Shown: positions 16,657 to 27,338, counted from the first letter of the stretch. The stretch: 64,000 nucleotides of DNA from Silvimonas amylolytica (GCF_014645555.1 NZ_BMLY01000001.1:515939-579938); one strand, 5' to 3'. The notes: generated by a model from the letters alone, not told the origin. A program made the numbers and translations.

Positions 16657-17607
16657 TCATTTCGCAGTAGTGGGGAAATCGGTTGACTGCGATCCCTGCA
16701 TCCAGCAATCCCAAGGCGGTGTCTCTCCCCATTTTTGCTGCAGGTACTCCACCAGCGATCGCACCTTGGCCGAAAGATGCCGGCGGCTGGGATAGATAGC
16801 CTGCAACGACATCTCGGGCAGGGTGTAGCCCGGTAAAATCTGTACCAACCGTCCCGCCCGCAAATCTTCTCCAACCAGAAACGTGGGCTGAATAATAACG
16901 CCCTCGCCCGCCTTGGCCGCCTCAGTCAGGATGTCGCCATTGTTGGCACGGAATACCGGCTTGATCTGCACCGGCACCTTGCGCTCTTGGGCATCTTCAA
17001 AATTCCAGGTGTCTCCCTCGGCAAAGTAGGAATAAGACAACGTGCGATGGTTTTTCAGATCAGCAGGCACCTTGGGCGTGCCGTGGCGCACCAGATAACC
17101 TGGCGCGGCACAGGCGACGATACGGATCGGCGCGATGCGTCGTGCCACATATGAACCAGGTAATTGCGCAGCAATGCGCAACCCCATATCCAGGCCCTCT
17201 TCGACCAGATCCACTGCGCGATCGGATAGCGAGACATCCAGGTGCACTTGTGGAAACTGCGCGCAATAACCTGGTAAGACATCGGCCAGATGCCGTGTCC
17301 CCAGTGACAACGGCGCGGTAAAACGCAACCAGCCAGACGGTTGCGAGGCCTCGCTGCCCACATCGGCCTCGGCTTCGTCTACATCAGACAAGATCTGCAA
17401 CGTCCGCTCGTAATAGGCGCGGCCGGCATCAGTGAGGCTGAGTCGGCGTGTGGTCCGCTGCAACAAACGGGCATTAAGGTGAGATTCCAGATCCGCCACC
17501 AGTCGCGACACTGCGGAGGTGGACATATCCATTTTTTCCGCTGCGCGCACAAAGCTGCCCGTTTCCACCACCCGGGCAAACGTCTGCATGGCGAGTAAGC
17601 GATCCAT
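16657..17607 (-). CDS. LysR family transcriptional regulator
   Basis: From the ATG at 17607 the 316-residue product opens with MDRLLAMQTFARVVETGSFVRAAEKMDMSTSAVSRLVADLESHL, a typical LysR DNA-binding domain, and has an effector domain containing DEAEADVGSEASQPSGWLRFTAPLSLG. It resembles the DmlR/AaeR-like subgroup common in proteobacteria. The divergent neighbour is the Bcr/CflA pump at 17849, so control of that pump is the simplest guess. A GTG at 17616 is an alternative start. Confidence 0.9.
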   Translation of the reverse strand: MDRLLAMQTFARVVETGSFVRAAEKMDMSTSAVSRLVADLESHLNARLLQRTTRRLSLTDAGRAYYERTLQILSDVDEAEADVGSEASQPSGWLRFTAPLSLGTRHLADVLPGYCAQFPQVHLDVSLSDRAVDLVEEGLDMGLRIAAQLPGSYVARRIAPIRIVACAAPGYLVRHGTPKVPADLKNHRTLSYSYFAEGDTWNFEDAQERKVPVQIKPVFRANNGDILTEAAKAGEGVIIQPTFLVGEDLRAGRLVQILPGYTLPEMSLQAIYPSRRHLSAKVRSLVEYLQQKWGETPPWDCWMQGSQSTDFPTTAK

Positions 17608-17848
17608 TCCAAACACCTTTTATTGCGTTAACTGAGATAGTCTCGGACCAAACAGCAGATTTATCACAAGAAACAGGCATGATCAAAGCGAATTACGTGC
17701 CGATACGCTGCCATTCGCAAAAATAGGTGATAATGACAACCAATTTTGATTTGCGCCTGTCCCTTACCACCGGCCAGGCATTTTGTTCAGCCCGCTGATC
17801 AAACCCGTCTGGCATCACACCCCGGGCCAGACTGCACCCGGTTCTACC

Positions 17849-19048
17849 ATGCAAAACACCCAGAAAACACCGCTTTCGCTCGGCGCTATCATCCTGCTAG
17901 GCACACTCACCGCGATCGGGCCTATGTCGATCGACATGTATCTGCCCAGTTTTCCGTCCATTCAGCAAAGCCTGCATACGGAAGCCGGCATGGTGCAATG
18001 GACGCTCGCCAGTTTCTTCATTGGCCTGGCGCTGGGCCAATTGTTTTATGGCCCGATTTCTGACCGCTTTGGTCGCAAGCCGCCTCTGTATTTCGGCATG
18101 CTGTTGTACGCCGCCGCCAGCGCCGGCTGCATGGTGGCGCCCAATATCGAGACCCTGATTGCCTGCCGCTTTTTACAAGCGCTGGGCGGCTGTACGGGTA
18201 TGGTAATTTGCCGTGCCATCGTGCGGGATCGTTGTGAGCCGCAAGCCGCTGCCAGGATTTTCAGCATGCTGATGCTGGTGATGGGTCTGGCCCCCATTCT
18301 GGCGCCATTGTTAGGCGGCTGGCTGGCGGTGCACGCCAGTTGGCGCGTGCTGTTTGGTATTCAAGTGGCGTTTGGTCTGATCTGCGTGACCGGGATTCAC
18401 TTTGGCCTGACCGAAACGATTGACCGCCACAAGGCCGCGCCGTTGCATCTGGGCAGCGTATTGCAAGGCTACGGCCTACTGCTACGCGACCGCTGGTTTC
18501 TGGGCTACACACTCTGCTCCGGCCTGGCTAGCGCCGGCATGTTTGCCTACATCACTGGCTCGCCGTTTGTGCTGATCAATCTGCACGGCATTCCAGCCGA
18601 GCACTTTGGCTGGGTGTTTGGCAGCAATGCATTCGGGCTGATTCTGGCTTCGCAACTCAATACCCGTTTTCTCAAAGCCAACGACATCGACACGCTGTTG
18701 CGCCGCGCACTGTGGTCGCCGTTTCTGGCAGGTCTGTTGCTGCTGATTACCACCTGGTTGCATATCGATGCGTTGTATGTGCTGCTGCCCTGCCTCTTTT
18801 TCTTTGTGGCTGCCATTGGCTTTATCGGCCCGAATGCATCCGCCGCCGCACTCAAACATCACGGCGCACGCGCTGGCCTGGCTTCTGCCCTGATGGGTAG
18901 CCTGCAATTTACGCTGGCCACGCTGGTTGGCTTTCTGATGGGTGCCTGGCAAGACCCTAGCGCCCGTCCGCTGGCCACCTTGATGTGCTTGTGCGGCGTA
19001 TGCGCCTGGCTGGTTCACCGCACCCTGGTGATGCGCCAGTCGCAATAG
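17849..19048 (+). CDS. Bcr/CflA family multidrug efflux MFS transporter
   Basis: The 399-residue product has twelve predicted membrane helices and the DHA1 Bcr/CflA pattern: [15 protein letters not shown] in helix 1 (motif D1), [21 protein letters not shown] between helices 2 and 3 (motif A), and [19 protein letters not shown] in helix 4. Members export drugs such as bicyclomycin, chloramphenicol and sulfonamides by proton antiport, or cysteine. The start at 17849 gives the usual length; a frame open back to 17783 encodes an atypical extension. It is divergent from a LysR gene. Confidence 0.9.
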   Translation: MQNTQKTPLSLGAIILLGTLTAIGPMSIDMYLPSFPSIQQSLHTEAGMVQWTLASFFIGLALGQLFYGPISDRFGRKPPLYFGMLLYAAASAGCMVAPNIETLIACRFLQALGGCTGMVICRAIVRDRCEPQAAARIFSMLMLVMGLAPILAPLLGGWLAVHASWRVLFGIQVAFGLICVTGIHFGLTETIDRHKAAPLHLGSVLQGYGLLLRDRWFLGYTLCSGLASAGMFAYITGSPFVLINLHGIPAEHFGWVFGSNAFGLILASQLNTRFLKANDIDTLLRRALWSPFLAGLLLLITTWLHIDALYVLLPCLFFFVAAIGFIGPNASAAALKHHGARAGLASALMGSLQFTLATLVGFLMGAWQDPSARPLATLMCLCGVCAWLVHRTLVMRQSQ

Positions 19049-19128
19049 CATGCGCGCTGCCTGTTCGCTGGCGGCGCTTTTGTTTACAATCGAATGTTTC
19101 CCATCTAGCCACGAACACGTCCACGACT

Positions 19129-21756
19129 ATGACATCAGCTGAAATCCGGCAGAAGTTTCTTGATTTCTTCGCCTCGAAGGGCCACCAGATTGTGGCTTCC
19201 TCGTCGCTGATCCCGGCCAACGATCCGACCCTGCTGTTCACCAATGCGGGCATGAACCAGTTCAAGGACGTGTTCCTGGGCTTTGACAAGCGCCCCTACA
19301 CCCGCGCTACCACCTCGCAGAAAGTTGTACGCGCTGGCGGCAAGCACAACGATCTGGAAAACGTCGGTTACACGGCGCGTCACCACACGTTCTTTGAAAT
19401 GCTGGGCAATTTCAGCTTTGGCGACTATTTCAAAGAAGACGCCATCAAGTACGCGTGGGAGTTTTTGACCAGCAAAGAATGGCTGGCCCTGCCCACCGAA
19501 AAACTGTGGGTCACCGTCTACGCTGAAGACGACGAAGCCTATGACATCTGGCACAAGCAAGTGGGCGTGCCGGCTGAGCGCATGATCCGCATTGGCGACA
19601 ACAAAGGCGCCAAATACGCGTCTGACAACTTCTGGACCATGGGCGATACCGGCCCGTGTGGCCCGTGTACCGAAATTTTCTTTGATCACGGCGCTGACAT
19701 CTGGGGTGGCCCTCCGGGGTCGCCGGAAGAAGACGGCGACCGCTACATCGAAATCTGGAACAACGTGTTCATGCAGTTCAACCGGGATGAATCCGGTGTG
19801 CTGCACAAACTGCCCAAGCCCTCGGTTGACACCGGCATGGGTCTGGAGCGCATCTCGGCTGTCATGCAGCACGTGCACTCCAACTATGAAATTGACCTGT
19901 TCCAGGCCCTGATTGCCGAAGCGCAAAAGGTTACTGGCGCAGAAGACATCAACAGCCCGTCGCTCAAAGTCATTGCGGATCACATCCGTTCCTGCGCGTT
20001 CCTGGTTGCCGATGGCGCCCTGCCCGCTAACGATGGCCGTGGCTACGTACTGCGCCGGATTATCCGTCGCGCCATCCGCCATGGTTACAAGCTGGGCCAG
20101 AAGGGTTTCTTCTTCCACAAGCTCGTCGCCAAACTGGCCGAACTGATGGGCGATGCCTATCCGGAACTGCGTCAGCGCCAGACGCAAATTGAAGATGCGC
20201 TCAAGCAAGAAGAAGAAGTGTTCGGTCGTACGCTGGAAAACGGCATGACGCTACTGGAATCCGCCCTCGCTGGCGGCAAGACCGTGCTGGATGGCGCCAC
20301 CGCCTTCAAGCTGGCCGATACTTTTGGCTTCCCGATCGACCTGACCGCTGACGTTTGCCGCGAACGCAATCTGACCGTGGACATGGAAGGCTTCGAGAAA
20401 GCGCTGGAAATCCAGCGCCAGCAATCCAAGGCAGCAGGTCAGTTCAAGATGGCTGCAGGCCTGGCTTATGACGGCGATGCAAGCAGTTTCCATGGCTACA
20501 CCGAAAACAGCCGCGATGCCAAAGTGATCGCGCTGTATCGCGGTAACGAGCCGGTGCAAGCACTCGCAGCGGGCGATGATGGCGTGGTCGTGCTCGATCA
20601 CACCCCGTTCTACGCGGAATCTGGCGGCCAGGTCGGCGATACCGGCGAGATTTCCGCTGCTGGCGGCATTAACGCCCTGTTTGACGTGACAGATACCCAG
20701 AAGGTCAAGGCCGATGTATTCGGTCATCAAGGCCGTCTGGTGCGTGGTTCGCTCAAGGTTGGTGATGCGGTAACTGCAACCATCGACCAGCACAAGCGTA
20801 GCGCCACTGCGCGTAACCATTCCGCGACCCACTTGCTGCACGCAGCTTTGCGTGAGGTACTGGGCAAGCACGTCGAACAAAAGGGTTCGCTGGTCAACAG
20901 CGACCGTACCCGTTTTGACTTCAGCCACCCCAAGCCGGTGACCGCTGAAGAACTGGCGCGCATTGAATCGCTGGTGAACCATGTGGTCATGCAGAACTAC
21001 GCGGTTGATACCGCCAACATGAGCTACGACGACGCCATCAAGGCGGGCGCCATGGCGCTGTTTGGCGAGAAGTACGGCGATGAAGTGCGCGTGTTGAAGA
21101 TGGGCGATTTCTCTACCGAACTGTGTGGTGGCACGCACGTGCACCGCACCGGCGACATCGGCTTCTTCAAGATTCTGGCCGAAGGCGGCGTTGCTGCCGG
21201 CGTACGTCGTGTTGAAGCCACCACGGGTGAAGGCGCCGTCGCCGTCGCGCAAGGTCTGGATCGCGAACTCAAGCAAGCCGCCGCGTTGGTTCAAGCCCAG
21301 CCGGGCGAACTGATTGCCAAGCTGGAGAAGCTGCAAGACAACGCCAAGTCGCTGGAAAAAGAACTGGCCAAGCTCAAAGGTCAGCTGGCTGCCAGCAAGG
21401 GTGATGAACTGGCGAACGAAGCCATTGCCATTGGCACTGCCAAGGTACTGGCTGTTGAGTTGCCGGGTGCGGACAACACGGCCCTGCGCGAGACACTGGA
21501 CAAGCTCAAGGACAAGCTCGGCTCCGCCGCCATCGTTCTGGGTTCGGCTGCAGAGGGCAAGGTGACATTGGTCGCTGGTGTAACCGCCGATCTGACCAGC
21601 AAGGTCAAAGCGGGTGAGCTCGTCAACTTTGTTGCCCAGCAAGTGGGTGGCAAAGGCGGTGGCCGTCCGGACATGGCACAGGCTGGCGGCACGCAGCCAG
21701 AAAACCTGGCTGGCGCGCTGGCTGGTGTGAAGGACTGGGTTGCAGGCAAGCTGTAA
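19129..21756 (+). CDS. alaS: alanyl-tRNA synthetase
   Basis: The 875-residue product is a complete AlaRS: the class II catalytic domain at the N-terminus ([19 protein letters not shown], then [32 protein letters not shown]), the tRNA-recognition domain, the editing domain with HSATHLLH and CGGTH metal ligands, a coiled-coil linker and the C-Ala domain ending [15 protein letters not shown]. It charges tRNA-Ala and clears mischarged Ser and Gly. The frame is open back to 18985 across the end of the pump gene, but homology starts at MTSAEIRQ. It is followed by a strong terminator. Confidence 0.98.
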   Translation: MTSAEIRQKFLDFFASKGHQIVASSSLIPANDPTLLFTNAGMNQFKDVFLGFDKRPYTRATTSQKVVRAGGKHNDLENVGYTARHHTFFEMLGNFSFGDYFKEDAIKYAWEFLTSKEWLALPTEKLWVTVYAEDDEAYDIWHKQVGVPAERMIRIGDNKGAKYASDNFWTMGDTGPCGPCTEIFFDHGADIWGGPPGSPEEDGDRYIEIWNNVFMQFNRDESGVLHKLPKPSVDTGMGLERISAVMQHVHSNYEIDLFQALIAEAQKVTGAEDINSPSLKVIADHIRSCAFLVADGALPANDGRGYVLRRIIRRAIRHGYKLGQKGFFFHKLVAKLAELMGDAYPELRQRQTQIEDALKQEEEVFGRTLENGMTLLESALAGGKTVLDGATAFKLADTFGFPIDLTADVCRERNLTVDMEGFEKALEIQRQQSKAAGQFKMAAGLAYDGDASSFHGYTENSRDAKVIALYRGNEPVQALAAGDDGVVVLDHTPFYAESGGQVGDTGEISAAGGINALFDVTDTQKVKADVFGHQGRLVRGSLKVGDAVTATIDQHKRSATARNHSATHLLHAALREVLGKHVEQKGSLVNSDRTRFDFSHPKPVTAEELARIESLVNHVVMQNYAVDTANMSYDDAIKAGAMALFGEKYGDEVRVLKMGDFSTELCGGTHVHRTGDIGFFKILAEGGVAAGVRRVEATTGEGAVAVAQGLDRELKQAAALVQAQPGELIAKLEKLQDNAKSLEKELAKLKGQLAASKGDELANEAIAIGTAKVLAVELPGADNTALRETLDKLKDKLGSAAIVLGSAAEGKVTLVAGVTADLTSKVKAGELVNFVAQQVGGKGGGRPDMAQAGGTQPENLAGALAGVKDWVAGKL

Positions 21757-21780
21757 TTCGCCACCGCGCTTGAGTCAGAC

Positions 21781-21813
21781 AAAAACGGGCATCTTTTGAT
21801 GCCCGTTTTTTTT
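21781..21813 (+). terminator. intrinsic terminator of alaS
   Basis: ACGGGCATC, a TTTT loop and GATGCCCGT make a 9-bp stem followed by a T-run, 24 bases after the alaS stop. Confidence 0.92.
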
Positions 21814-21893
21814 GGCCTGCGTTGCCGGCACAACGCGGAAGTGCCAGGCTGTGGTCACAGACCAATGCTGGTTCGCCCCATAAGGAGTTTTTC

Positions 21894-22280
21894 GTGCCAT
21901 TTAACTGGCTCGCCGCCGTCCAGGCCATTCCCTGGGGACAAGTCATCGACAATACCCCCAAGCTGATCGAAGCAACTCGCAAGCTGTTCACGCGTTCCAG
22001 CCAGCCTTTGCCGCCAGAACCAGTGCCACCAAGCGGCCTTTCCGTTAGCGACAAGGAAGCCTGGTTAGAACAACAACTGGCACAAACCCGTGCCGAGCTG
22101 GCCGATCTGCAGCACGATCTGCAAGAATCAGTACGCTTGATCAATGGTCTGGCAGAACAAAATGCGCAGATGGTGCTGGCCATTGAGCGTTTGCGCATTC
22201 GTACCCGCTGGTTCGGCTTGATGGCCGCCTCGGCGTTGGCCGGTGTGCTCGGTCTGGCTCTGTTTGGTCGTCTGCACTGA
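21894..22280 (+). CDS. small protein with coiled coil and C-terminal membrane helix, function unknown
   Basis: TAAGGAG sits seven bases before a GTG at 21894, giving a 128-residue protein. Residues ~52-100 are heptad-like and charged (SDKEAWLEQQLAQTRAELADLQ, then HDLQESVRLINGLAEQNAQM), and a single hydrophobic helix lies near the C-terminus (FGLMAASALAGVLGLALFG). This is the layout of a tail-anchored inner-membrane protein with a cytoplasmic coiled coil. I do not recognise a named family. It lies between alaS and lysA, after the alaS terminator, and appears to have its own promoter. Confidence 0.75.
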   Translation: MPFNWLAAVQAIPWGQVIDNTPKLIEATRKLFTRSSQPLPPEPVPPSGLSVSDKEAWLEQQLAQTRAELADLQHDLQESVRLINGLAEQNAQMVLAIERLRIRTRWFGLMAASALAGVLGLALFGRLH

Positions 22281-22393
22281 TCCAGCGCAAAGCGCACCGG
22301 TTTGATGATCTGTTACAGCAAGCCCGATGTAAAAGCACGCAGGGCATGTAGAATAAGGGTTTTCCAGCACACAAAAGAACGGACACCGGATTC

Positions 22394-23635
22394 ATGAAGC
22401 CTGCCAACGGCCCTCAGCTTGCCCGTATCGCCGAACAATTCGGCACGCCCTGCTATGTGTATGACGCCGCAGTCATTCGCGAGCGTATTGAGCAATTGCG
22501 CTTTTTTGATGTGGTGCGCTATGCCCAAAAAGCCAATTCCAACGTGCATCTGCTCAAACTGATGCGCGAACAGGGTGTGCTGGTCGATTCGGTTTCTCTG
22601 GGTGAAATGGAGCGTGCGCTGGCGGCGGGTTATCAAGTGGGTGATGAGCCGTGCCCCATGGTGCTGACAGCTGACATTCTGGATCGTGCCACGCTGGATC
22701 GTGTGGTCGAGCTCAAAGTGCCGGTTAACGCGGGTTCGCCGCAAATGCTGGAACAGCTGGGTGAGCGCAGCCCTGGTCATCGTGTCTGGTTGCGGATCAA
22801 CCCGGGTTTCGGTCATGGCCACAGCCGCAAGACCAACACCGGTGGTGAGTCATCCAAACACGGCATCTGGTACGAACATATTGGTGAGGCTATTGAACTG
22901 ATCAAGCGCTACAAGCTTGATCTGGTTGGCTTGCACATGCACATCGGTTCTGGTGTGGATTACACCCACCTGCAGCGCGTGTGCGATGCCATGGTGGAAC
23001 AGGTCAAAACCTCGGGCCATGACGTTCGTGCAATCTCGGCCGGTGGGGGTCTGTCGATCCCCTATCGCGCGGATCAAACCGCAACGCGCGTGGATACCGA
23101 GCACTATTTCAGCATCTGGGACAAGGCGCGCAAGCAGATCGAGGCGCATCTGGGCCATCCGGTGCATCTGGAAATCGAACCCGGTCGCTTCCTTGTCGCT
23201 GAATCGGGCAAGCTGATCGCCGAAGTGCGCGCCAGAAAGGATGTGGGCAGCAATCACTTTGTACTGGTCGACGCCGGCTTCAACGACCTGACCCGTCCAG
23301 CCATGTATGGCTCTTATCATGAGATCAGCATTGTCGGCGCTGATGGCGTGGAAAAACGCAACCCGACCCGCCCAACCGTCGTGGCGGGCCCGCTGTGCGA
23401 ATCGGGTGATGTCTTCACGGTTGAGGATGGTGGCATCGTTGCGCCACGCGCGTTACCGGATGCCGAGATTGGCGATCTACTGGTCTTCCACGACGCCGGT
23501 GCATATGGCGCCAGCATGTCGTCTAATTACAATTCCCGCCCGCTCGTTCCAGAAGTACTGGTCGATGGCGACAAGATCACGCTGATCCGTCGCCGCCAGA
23601 CCATCACCGAGTTACTGGCGCTGGAAGACATCTAA
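22394..23635 (+). CDS. lysA: diaminopimelate decarboxylase
   Basis: The 413-residue product is a fold-III PLP decarboxylase. Lys46 in RYAQKANSN is the PLP Schiff-base lysine; HMHIGSG, SAGGGLSIPY and EPGRFLVAESG bind the cofactor phosphate and substrate; CESGDVF near residue 335 carries the catalytic Cys of the dimer partner. LysA converts meso-diaminopimelate to L-lysine and CO2, the last step of lysine synthesis. Length and motifs are normal. No lysine riboswitch or LysR-type lysA regulator was seen upstream. A terminator follows the gene. Confidence 0.97.
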   Translation: MKPANGPQLARIAEQFGTPCYVYDAAVIRERIEQLRFFDVVRYAQKANSNVHLLKLMREQGVLVDSVSLGEMERALAAGYQVGDEPCPMVLTADILDRATLDRVVELKVPVNAGSPQMLEQLGERSPGHRVWLRINPGFGHGHSRKTNTGGESSKHGIWYEHIGEAIELIKRYKLDLVGLHMHIGSGVDYTHLQRVCDAMVEQVKTSGHDVRAISAGGGLSIPYRADQTATRVDTEHYFSIWDKARKQIEAHLGHPVHLEIEPGRFLVAESGKLIAEVRARKDVGSNHFVLVDAGFNDLTRPAMYGSYHEISIVGADGVEKRNPTRPTVVAGPLCESGDVFTVEDGGIVAPRALPDAEIGDLLVFHDAGAYGASMSSNYNSRPLVPEVLVDGDKITLIRRRQTITELLALEDI

Positions 23636-23674
23636 CTCCTCCAGGGCATAGCTGGAATTTGTACTCATTGATCG

Positions 23675-23703
23675 AAAAAAGCCCCGGCAGCGGGGCTTTT
23701 TTG
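23675..23703. terminator. intrinsic terminator of lysA
   Basis: A-run, AGCCCCG, GCAG loop, CGGGGCT and T-run, 40 bases after the lysA stop. Confidence 0.9.
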
Positions 23704-23740
23704 TTGTGCCCCGAGCCACACATAGCAAGAGGTGCCTGCC

Positions 23741-24235
23741 ATGATCCGCCCAGCTAACGTTGCAGATGCACCCGCGATCGCCGCGATCCATATTGCGGCG
23801 TGGCAAGCAGCGTACAAACAGATCATTGAACCAGGATTTCTGGCATCCATGAACCTGGAAGCGCGCATACAGCGCTGGCAACACAATCTCACGTGTGGCT
23901 CAGGGTATCTGGTTTCGACACTGGATCATGAACTGACAGGCTGGGTTGGTTACGGCGCAGATAACGAGGTACCGCCCGATTGCGGTGCCATCCGCGGTTT
24001 GTATATCGCACCGGCACACTGGCGGGATGGTCACGGCCAGGCGTTACTTGCCGCAGCATTGCAAGCATTACGACAGCAAGGCTGGCGTCACGCGGGGCTG
24101 GTTGTACTGCAGGCCAACCAGATGGCCCGTGCCTTCTATGAGAAGCATGGCTTTGTCACAGACGGCATCACCCAGGCACATCAGGTTGGAGAACAGACCT
24201 TACCCGTCTTGCTATACCGTCGTGCACTGGATTAA
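23741..24235 (+). CDS. GNAT family N-acetyltransferase
   Basis: From the ATG at 23741 (AGAGG eight bases upstream) the product has 164 residues. It starts MIRPANVADAPAIAAIHIAAWQAAYKQII and contains IRGLYIAPAHWRDGHGQALLAAALQALRQQGWRHAGLVVLQANQMARAFYEKHGFV, the acetyl-CoA loop (variant RDGHGQ) and the terminal beta-bulge region of GNAT enzymes. The AAWQAAYK opening is common in small YhbS/PhnO-like acyltransferases. The substrate cannot be told from the sequence. A GTG at 23732 would add three residues. Confidence 0.85.
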   Translation: MIRPANVADAPAIAAIHIAAWQAAYKQIIEPGFLASMNLEARIQRWQHNLTCGSGYLVSTLDHELTGWVGYGADNEVPPDCGAIRGLYIAPAHWRDGHGQALLAAALQALRQQGWRHAGLVVLQANQMARAFYEKHGFVTDGITQAHQVGEQTLPVLLYRRALD

Positions 24236-24275
24236 GCGCAGCAGATGTGGGCTACCCGGGTTTTGACCTGCAGGG

Positions 24276-25247
24276 CTAGACCACCACGTTGCGCGGCTCA
24301 CCGCGCAAGTACGCATCGATATTGTCAATCAACTGCCCGGCCAGTACAGACATGGTTTCGATGCTGGCCCATGCCACGTGAGGCGTAATGATGAGGTTGG
24401 GCAGGTTGACATCCAGCAAGGGGTTGCCGTTGCGTGGCGGTTCTTCAATCAGCACATCCAGCCCGGCCCCGCCTAACCGACCATTTTGCAGGGCAACCAG
24501 CAACGCGGCTTCATCCACGAGGCCCCCGCGTGCCGTGTTGATCAGCACACAACCAGGCTTCAGAAGCATCAGTTCTCGGGCGCCAATCGCGTTGCGGGTC
24601 TGCTCATTGAGCGGGCAATGCAGACTGAGCACGTCCGCCTGCGCCAGCGCCTCGTCAAATGCTACGTACCCATCCCGGACCTGCGTCGTCCCCTTGCGCT
24701 CGGCATAGACAATGCGCATACCAAATGCGTCGGCCAGACGAGCCGTGGCCTTGGCCAATGTGCCGGAGCCCAGCAAAACCAGGGTAGCACCGGCCAGATC
24801 GTGCATTGGTGCGCCAAAAACGCAAAAACCAGATGCGCGTTGCCATTCCCCGGCGGCCACAGCATTGCGGTAGGCGGGCAACTGGCGTTTGAGCGCCAAC
24901 ATCAGCATGAGAGCGTGTTCCGCTACACCGGCAATGGCGTAATCACGAATATTGCATACGGTCACGCCATGCTGTTTTGCAGCCGAAAGATCGATCTGGT
25001 TATAACCCGTTGCAGCGACTGCGATCAATTTAAGCGCCGGTAATGCAGCGATGCTGGCAGAATTCAGCGGCACCTTGTTGGTAATGGCCACCTGCGCGTC
25101 AGCAAGGCGCGCTACGACATCCGCTGGAGCCGTTTGCGGGTATGACACCCATTCATGCGGCACGCTCACAGCACGCACGGGAACCGGCAAAGTTTCGCGA
25201 TCAAGAAAAACAATGCGGGGTGGCACAGGCATGTCCTTGAAAATCAT
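24276..25247 (-). CDS. D-isomer-specific 2-hydroxyacid dehydrogenase, HprA-like
   Basis: The 323-residue product belongs to the NAD-dependent D-2-hydroxyacid dehydrogenases. It has VAATGYNQIDLSAAKQHGVTVCNI, the nucleotide-binding LVLLGSGTLAKATARLADAFGMRIVYAERK (GxGxxA rather than GxGxxG), CVLINTARGGLVDEAALL with the catalytic Arg, a Glu in GAGLDVLIEEPP, and TPHVAWAS with the catalytic His. Overall it is close to glycerate dehydrogenase/hydroxypyruvate reductase. The start is uncertain: neither the ATG at 25247 nor the one at 25232 has well-spaced SD. It stands alone between convergent and divergent neighbours. Confidence 0.87.
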   Translation of the reverse strand: MIFKDMPVPPRIVFLDRETLPVPVRAVSVPHEWVSYPQTAPADVVARLADAQVAITNKVPLNSASIAALPALKLIAVAATGYNQIDLSAAKQHGVTVCNIRDYAIAGVAEHALMLMLALKRQLPAYRNAVAAGEWQRASGFCVFGAPMHDLAGATLVLLGSGTLAKATARLADAFGMRIVYAERKGTTQVRDGYVAFDEALAQADVLSLHCPLNEQTRNAIGARELMLLKPGCVLINTARGGLVDEAALLVALQNGRLGGAGLDVLIEEPPRNGNPLLDVNLPNLIITPHVAWASIETMSVLAGQLIDNIDAYLRGEPRNVVV

Positions 25248-25321
25248 AAAGGACAGAGATTAATCCATCTGCTGTCTAGAATCAGTAGCAATCCCTAAAC
25301 CAGCCAAAACAAGAAGCCACC

Positions 25322-26749
25322 ATGCCGCCCGTTCTGGACCCGCGCACCGCCAAACTTTTGCCATGGATCGTCGCCATTGCGTTTTTCATGCAGATGCTGG
25401 ACGGCACGATTCTTAACACTGCGCTGCCCTCAATGGCAGCCAGCCTGAATGAAAGCCCCTTGCGAATGCAATCCGTGGTGATTGCGTATCTGCTGACGGT
25501 TGCATTGTTGATTCCTGCATCTGGCTGGATCGCAGACCGCTTTGGAACACGGCGCGTGTTCTTCACTGCCATTTTGCTGTTCAGCATCGGTTCATTGCTA
25601 TGTGCCGAATCCCCCACGCTGGCGTTCCTCGTCGCCTCCCGGATACTGCAAGGGGTGGGTGGTGCGCTGATGGTGCCGGTGGGTCGGTTAGTGGTACTGC
25701 GAGCGTATCCGCGCTCGGAGCTTGTGGATGTGCTGAGTTTTGTCACCCTGCCGGGTATGGTCGGACCGCTGATTGGTCCTACACTGGGTGGCTGGCTGGT
25801 GGAATACGCCTCGTGGCACTGGATTTTCCTGATCAACATTCCAGTCGGCATCCTGGGGTGTATTGCCACACTGAAATACCTGCCAGACCTGCGCGGTCCA
25901 GAACGGGTCCGGTTTGATGTGACAGGCTTCTTGTTGTTTGGTACTGCCATGGTGCTGGTATCTGTCGCGCTGGAAGGACTGGGAGAGTTGCATCTGGCCC
26001 ATGCCCGCGTCATGCTGCTGCTACTGGCGGGGCTGGCCAGTCTGGCGGCGTACTGGCTGCATGCCGCCAGGCACGAAAAACCTATTTTCAGCCTCACGCT
26101 GTTTCGCACTCACACCTATGCTGTCGGGATTCTCGGCAACGTGTTTGCCCGCCTTGGTAGCGGTGCCATGCCGTTCCTGATGCCATTGTTGCTGCAAGTG
26201 GGGCTTGGGTTCTCCCCCTCCAGAGCCGGTATGACCATGATCCCGACCGCCGTGTTTGCCATGTTTGCCAAAGCCATCGCGCGGCGTCTGATCGAACATC
26301 TGGGCTATCGCCGCCTGTTGAGCATCAATACCTTGTTACTGGGTGCCTTGATTGCCAGCTTTGCAACGGTCACCGCCGCCACTCCCTACCCCTTGCTGCT
26401 GGTACAACTCGCGATCTTCGGCGCGGTCAACTCTTTGCAATTCACGGCCATGAACACGGTGACGCTGATTGATCTTTCAGAAGGCGACACGAGCAGCGGT
26501 AACAGTTTGCTGTCAGTGGTCATGCAATTGTCGGTCAGCCTGGGGGTGGCCGCTGCAGCCGCGTTGCTGCAGGGGTTTATTTCAGAGTACGTACATCCGG
26601 CCGAGAGCCAGGTGCTCGAATCGTTTCACTATACTTTTCTGTGTGTGGGCGGGATGTCAGTACTGGCTGCGGCCATCTTCCTGCAACTCTCGCCTGATGC
26701 TGGCCGAACCGCAACCATCGTGGAACACCACGCGGCTGGCGAAATGTAG
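25322..26749 (+). CDS. MFS transporter, DHA2 (EmrB/QacA) family, MdtD-like
   Basis: The 475-residue protein has about fourteen predicted membrane helices and DHA2 hallmarks: FFMQMLDGTILNTALPSMAASL in helix 1, GWIADRFGTRRVFF as motif A, ILQGVGGALMVPVGRLVVLR, and GMVGPLIGPTLGGWL as motif C of antiporters. It is closest in pattern to E. coli MdtD/YegB. No periplasmic adaptor (EmrA) gene is next to it, so it probably works as a single-component pump. A DJ-1/YajL gene follows after 31 bases and may be co-transcribed. Confidence 0.88.
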   Translation: MPPVLDPRTAKLLPWIVAIAFFMQMLDGTILNTALPSMAASLNESPLRMQSVVIAYLLTVALLIPASGWIADRFGTRRVFFTAILLFSIGSLLCAESPTLAFLVASRILQGVGGALMVPVGRLVVLRAYPRSELVDVLSFVTLPGMVGPLIGPTLGGWLVEYASWHWIFLINIPVGILGCIATLKYLPDLRGPERVRFDVTGFLLFGTAMVLVSVALEGLGELHLAHARVMLLLLAGLASLAAYWLHAARHEKPIFSLTLFRTHTYAVGILGNVFARLGSGAMPFLMPLLLQVGLGFSPSRAGMTMIPTAVFAMFAKAIARRLIEHLGYRRLLSINTLLLGALIASFATVTAATPYPLLLVQLAIFGAVNSLQFTAMNTVTLIDLSEGDTSSGNSLLSVVMQLSVSLGVAAAAALLQGFISEYVHPAESQVLESFHYTFLCVGGMSVLAAAIFLQLSPDAGRTATIVEHHAAGEM

Positions 26750-26780
26750 AACCCGCTACGCCCGGTTCTGGAGGAAACAC

Positions 26781-27335
26781 ATGACCACTGCGCATGTTTA
26801 TGTCGCCCCCGGGTTTGAAGAAGTCGAGATGATCACGATCGTCGATGTGCTGCGCCGCGCGGGGATCGAAACGACAATGATTGCCCTGACCAGCAGTCGC
26901 GCCGTGACTGGGTCACACGGTATCACCGTGCAGACTGATATAGCGTTCGATGGGGCGGAAGGCATCATCGCCGATGCCATCATCCTGCCCGGCGGCGGCC
27001 CTGGCACAGCGGCACTTCAGCAAAAAGCGGAATTGACGCCCCGTCTGCTTGCGCACCTGAACGCCGGCAAACTGGTTGCCGCACTGTGTGCTGCACCAAC
27101 TGTGCTCGCGCGCGCTGGCATTCTGGCAGAACGCAAGGCCACCTGTTTTCCTGGCTGTGAAGCGGTTTTGCAGGAAGGCGGCGCCCATGTCACCGCCGCC
27201 AACGTCGTCAATGATGGACAAGTGACAACGTCACGCGGGGCCGGTACCGCCGGATTGTTCGCACTGGATCTAGCGCGCCAGTTAGCTGGCGAAGACATCG
27301 CCCGCGACGTTGGACGCGCCATGTTGTATCTCTGA
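26781..27335 (+). CDS. yajL: DJ-1/YajL family protein
   Basis: From the ATG at 26781 (GGAGG six bases upstream) the product has 184 residues. It matches the DJ-1/YajL/ThiJ branch: APGFEEVEMITIVDVLRRAGIET, the nucleophile elbow ALCAAPTVLA with Cys103, and TSRGAGTAGLFALDLARQL near the C-terminus. YajL is an oxidative-stress chaperone, and a glyoxal-adduct deglycase activity has been claimed. The longer frame from 26469 overlaps the MFS gene and is not real. Together with the PfpI-type gene at 773-1354, the window holds two DJ-1 superfamily members of different branches. Confidence 0.88.
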   Translation: MTTAHVYVAPGFEEVEMITIVDVLRRAGIETTMIALTSSRAVTGSHGITVQTDIAFDGAEGIIADAIILPGGGPGTAALQQKAELTPRLLAHLNAGKLVAALCAAPTVLARAGILAERKATCFPGCEAVLQEGGAHVTAANVVNDGQVTTSRGAGTAGLFALDLARQLAGEDIARDVGRAMLYL

Positions 27336-27338
27336 CGC

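Noticed and set aside
19135-21642. Long minus-strand frames (357 and 463 codons) opposite alaS
   Set aside because: They are mirror frames of a GC-biased conserved gene; alaS on the plus strand has all motifs, and the antisense products match no family pattern.
22281-22393. Lysine riboswitch upstream of lysA
   Set aside because: Only ~110 bases are available and no conserved L-box core was seen.
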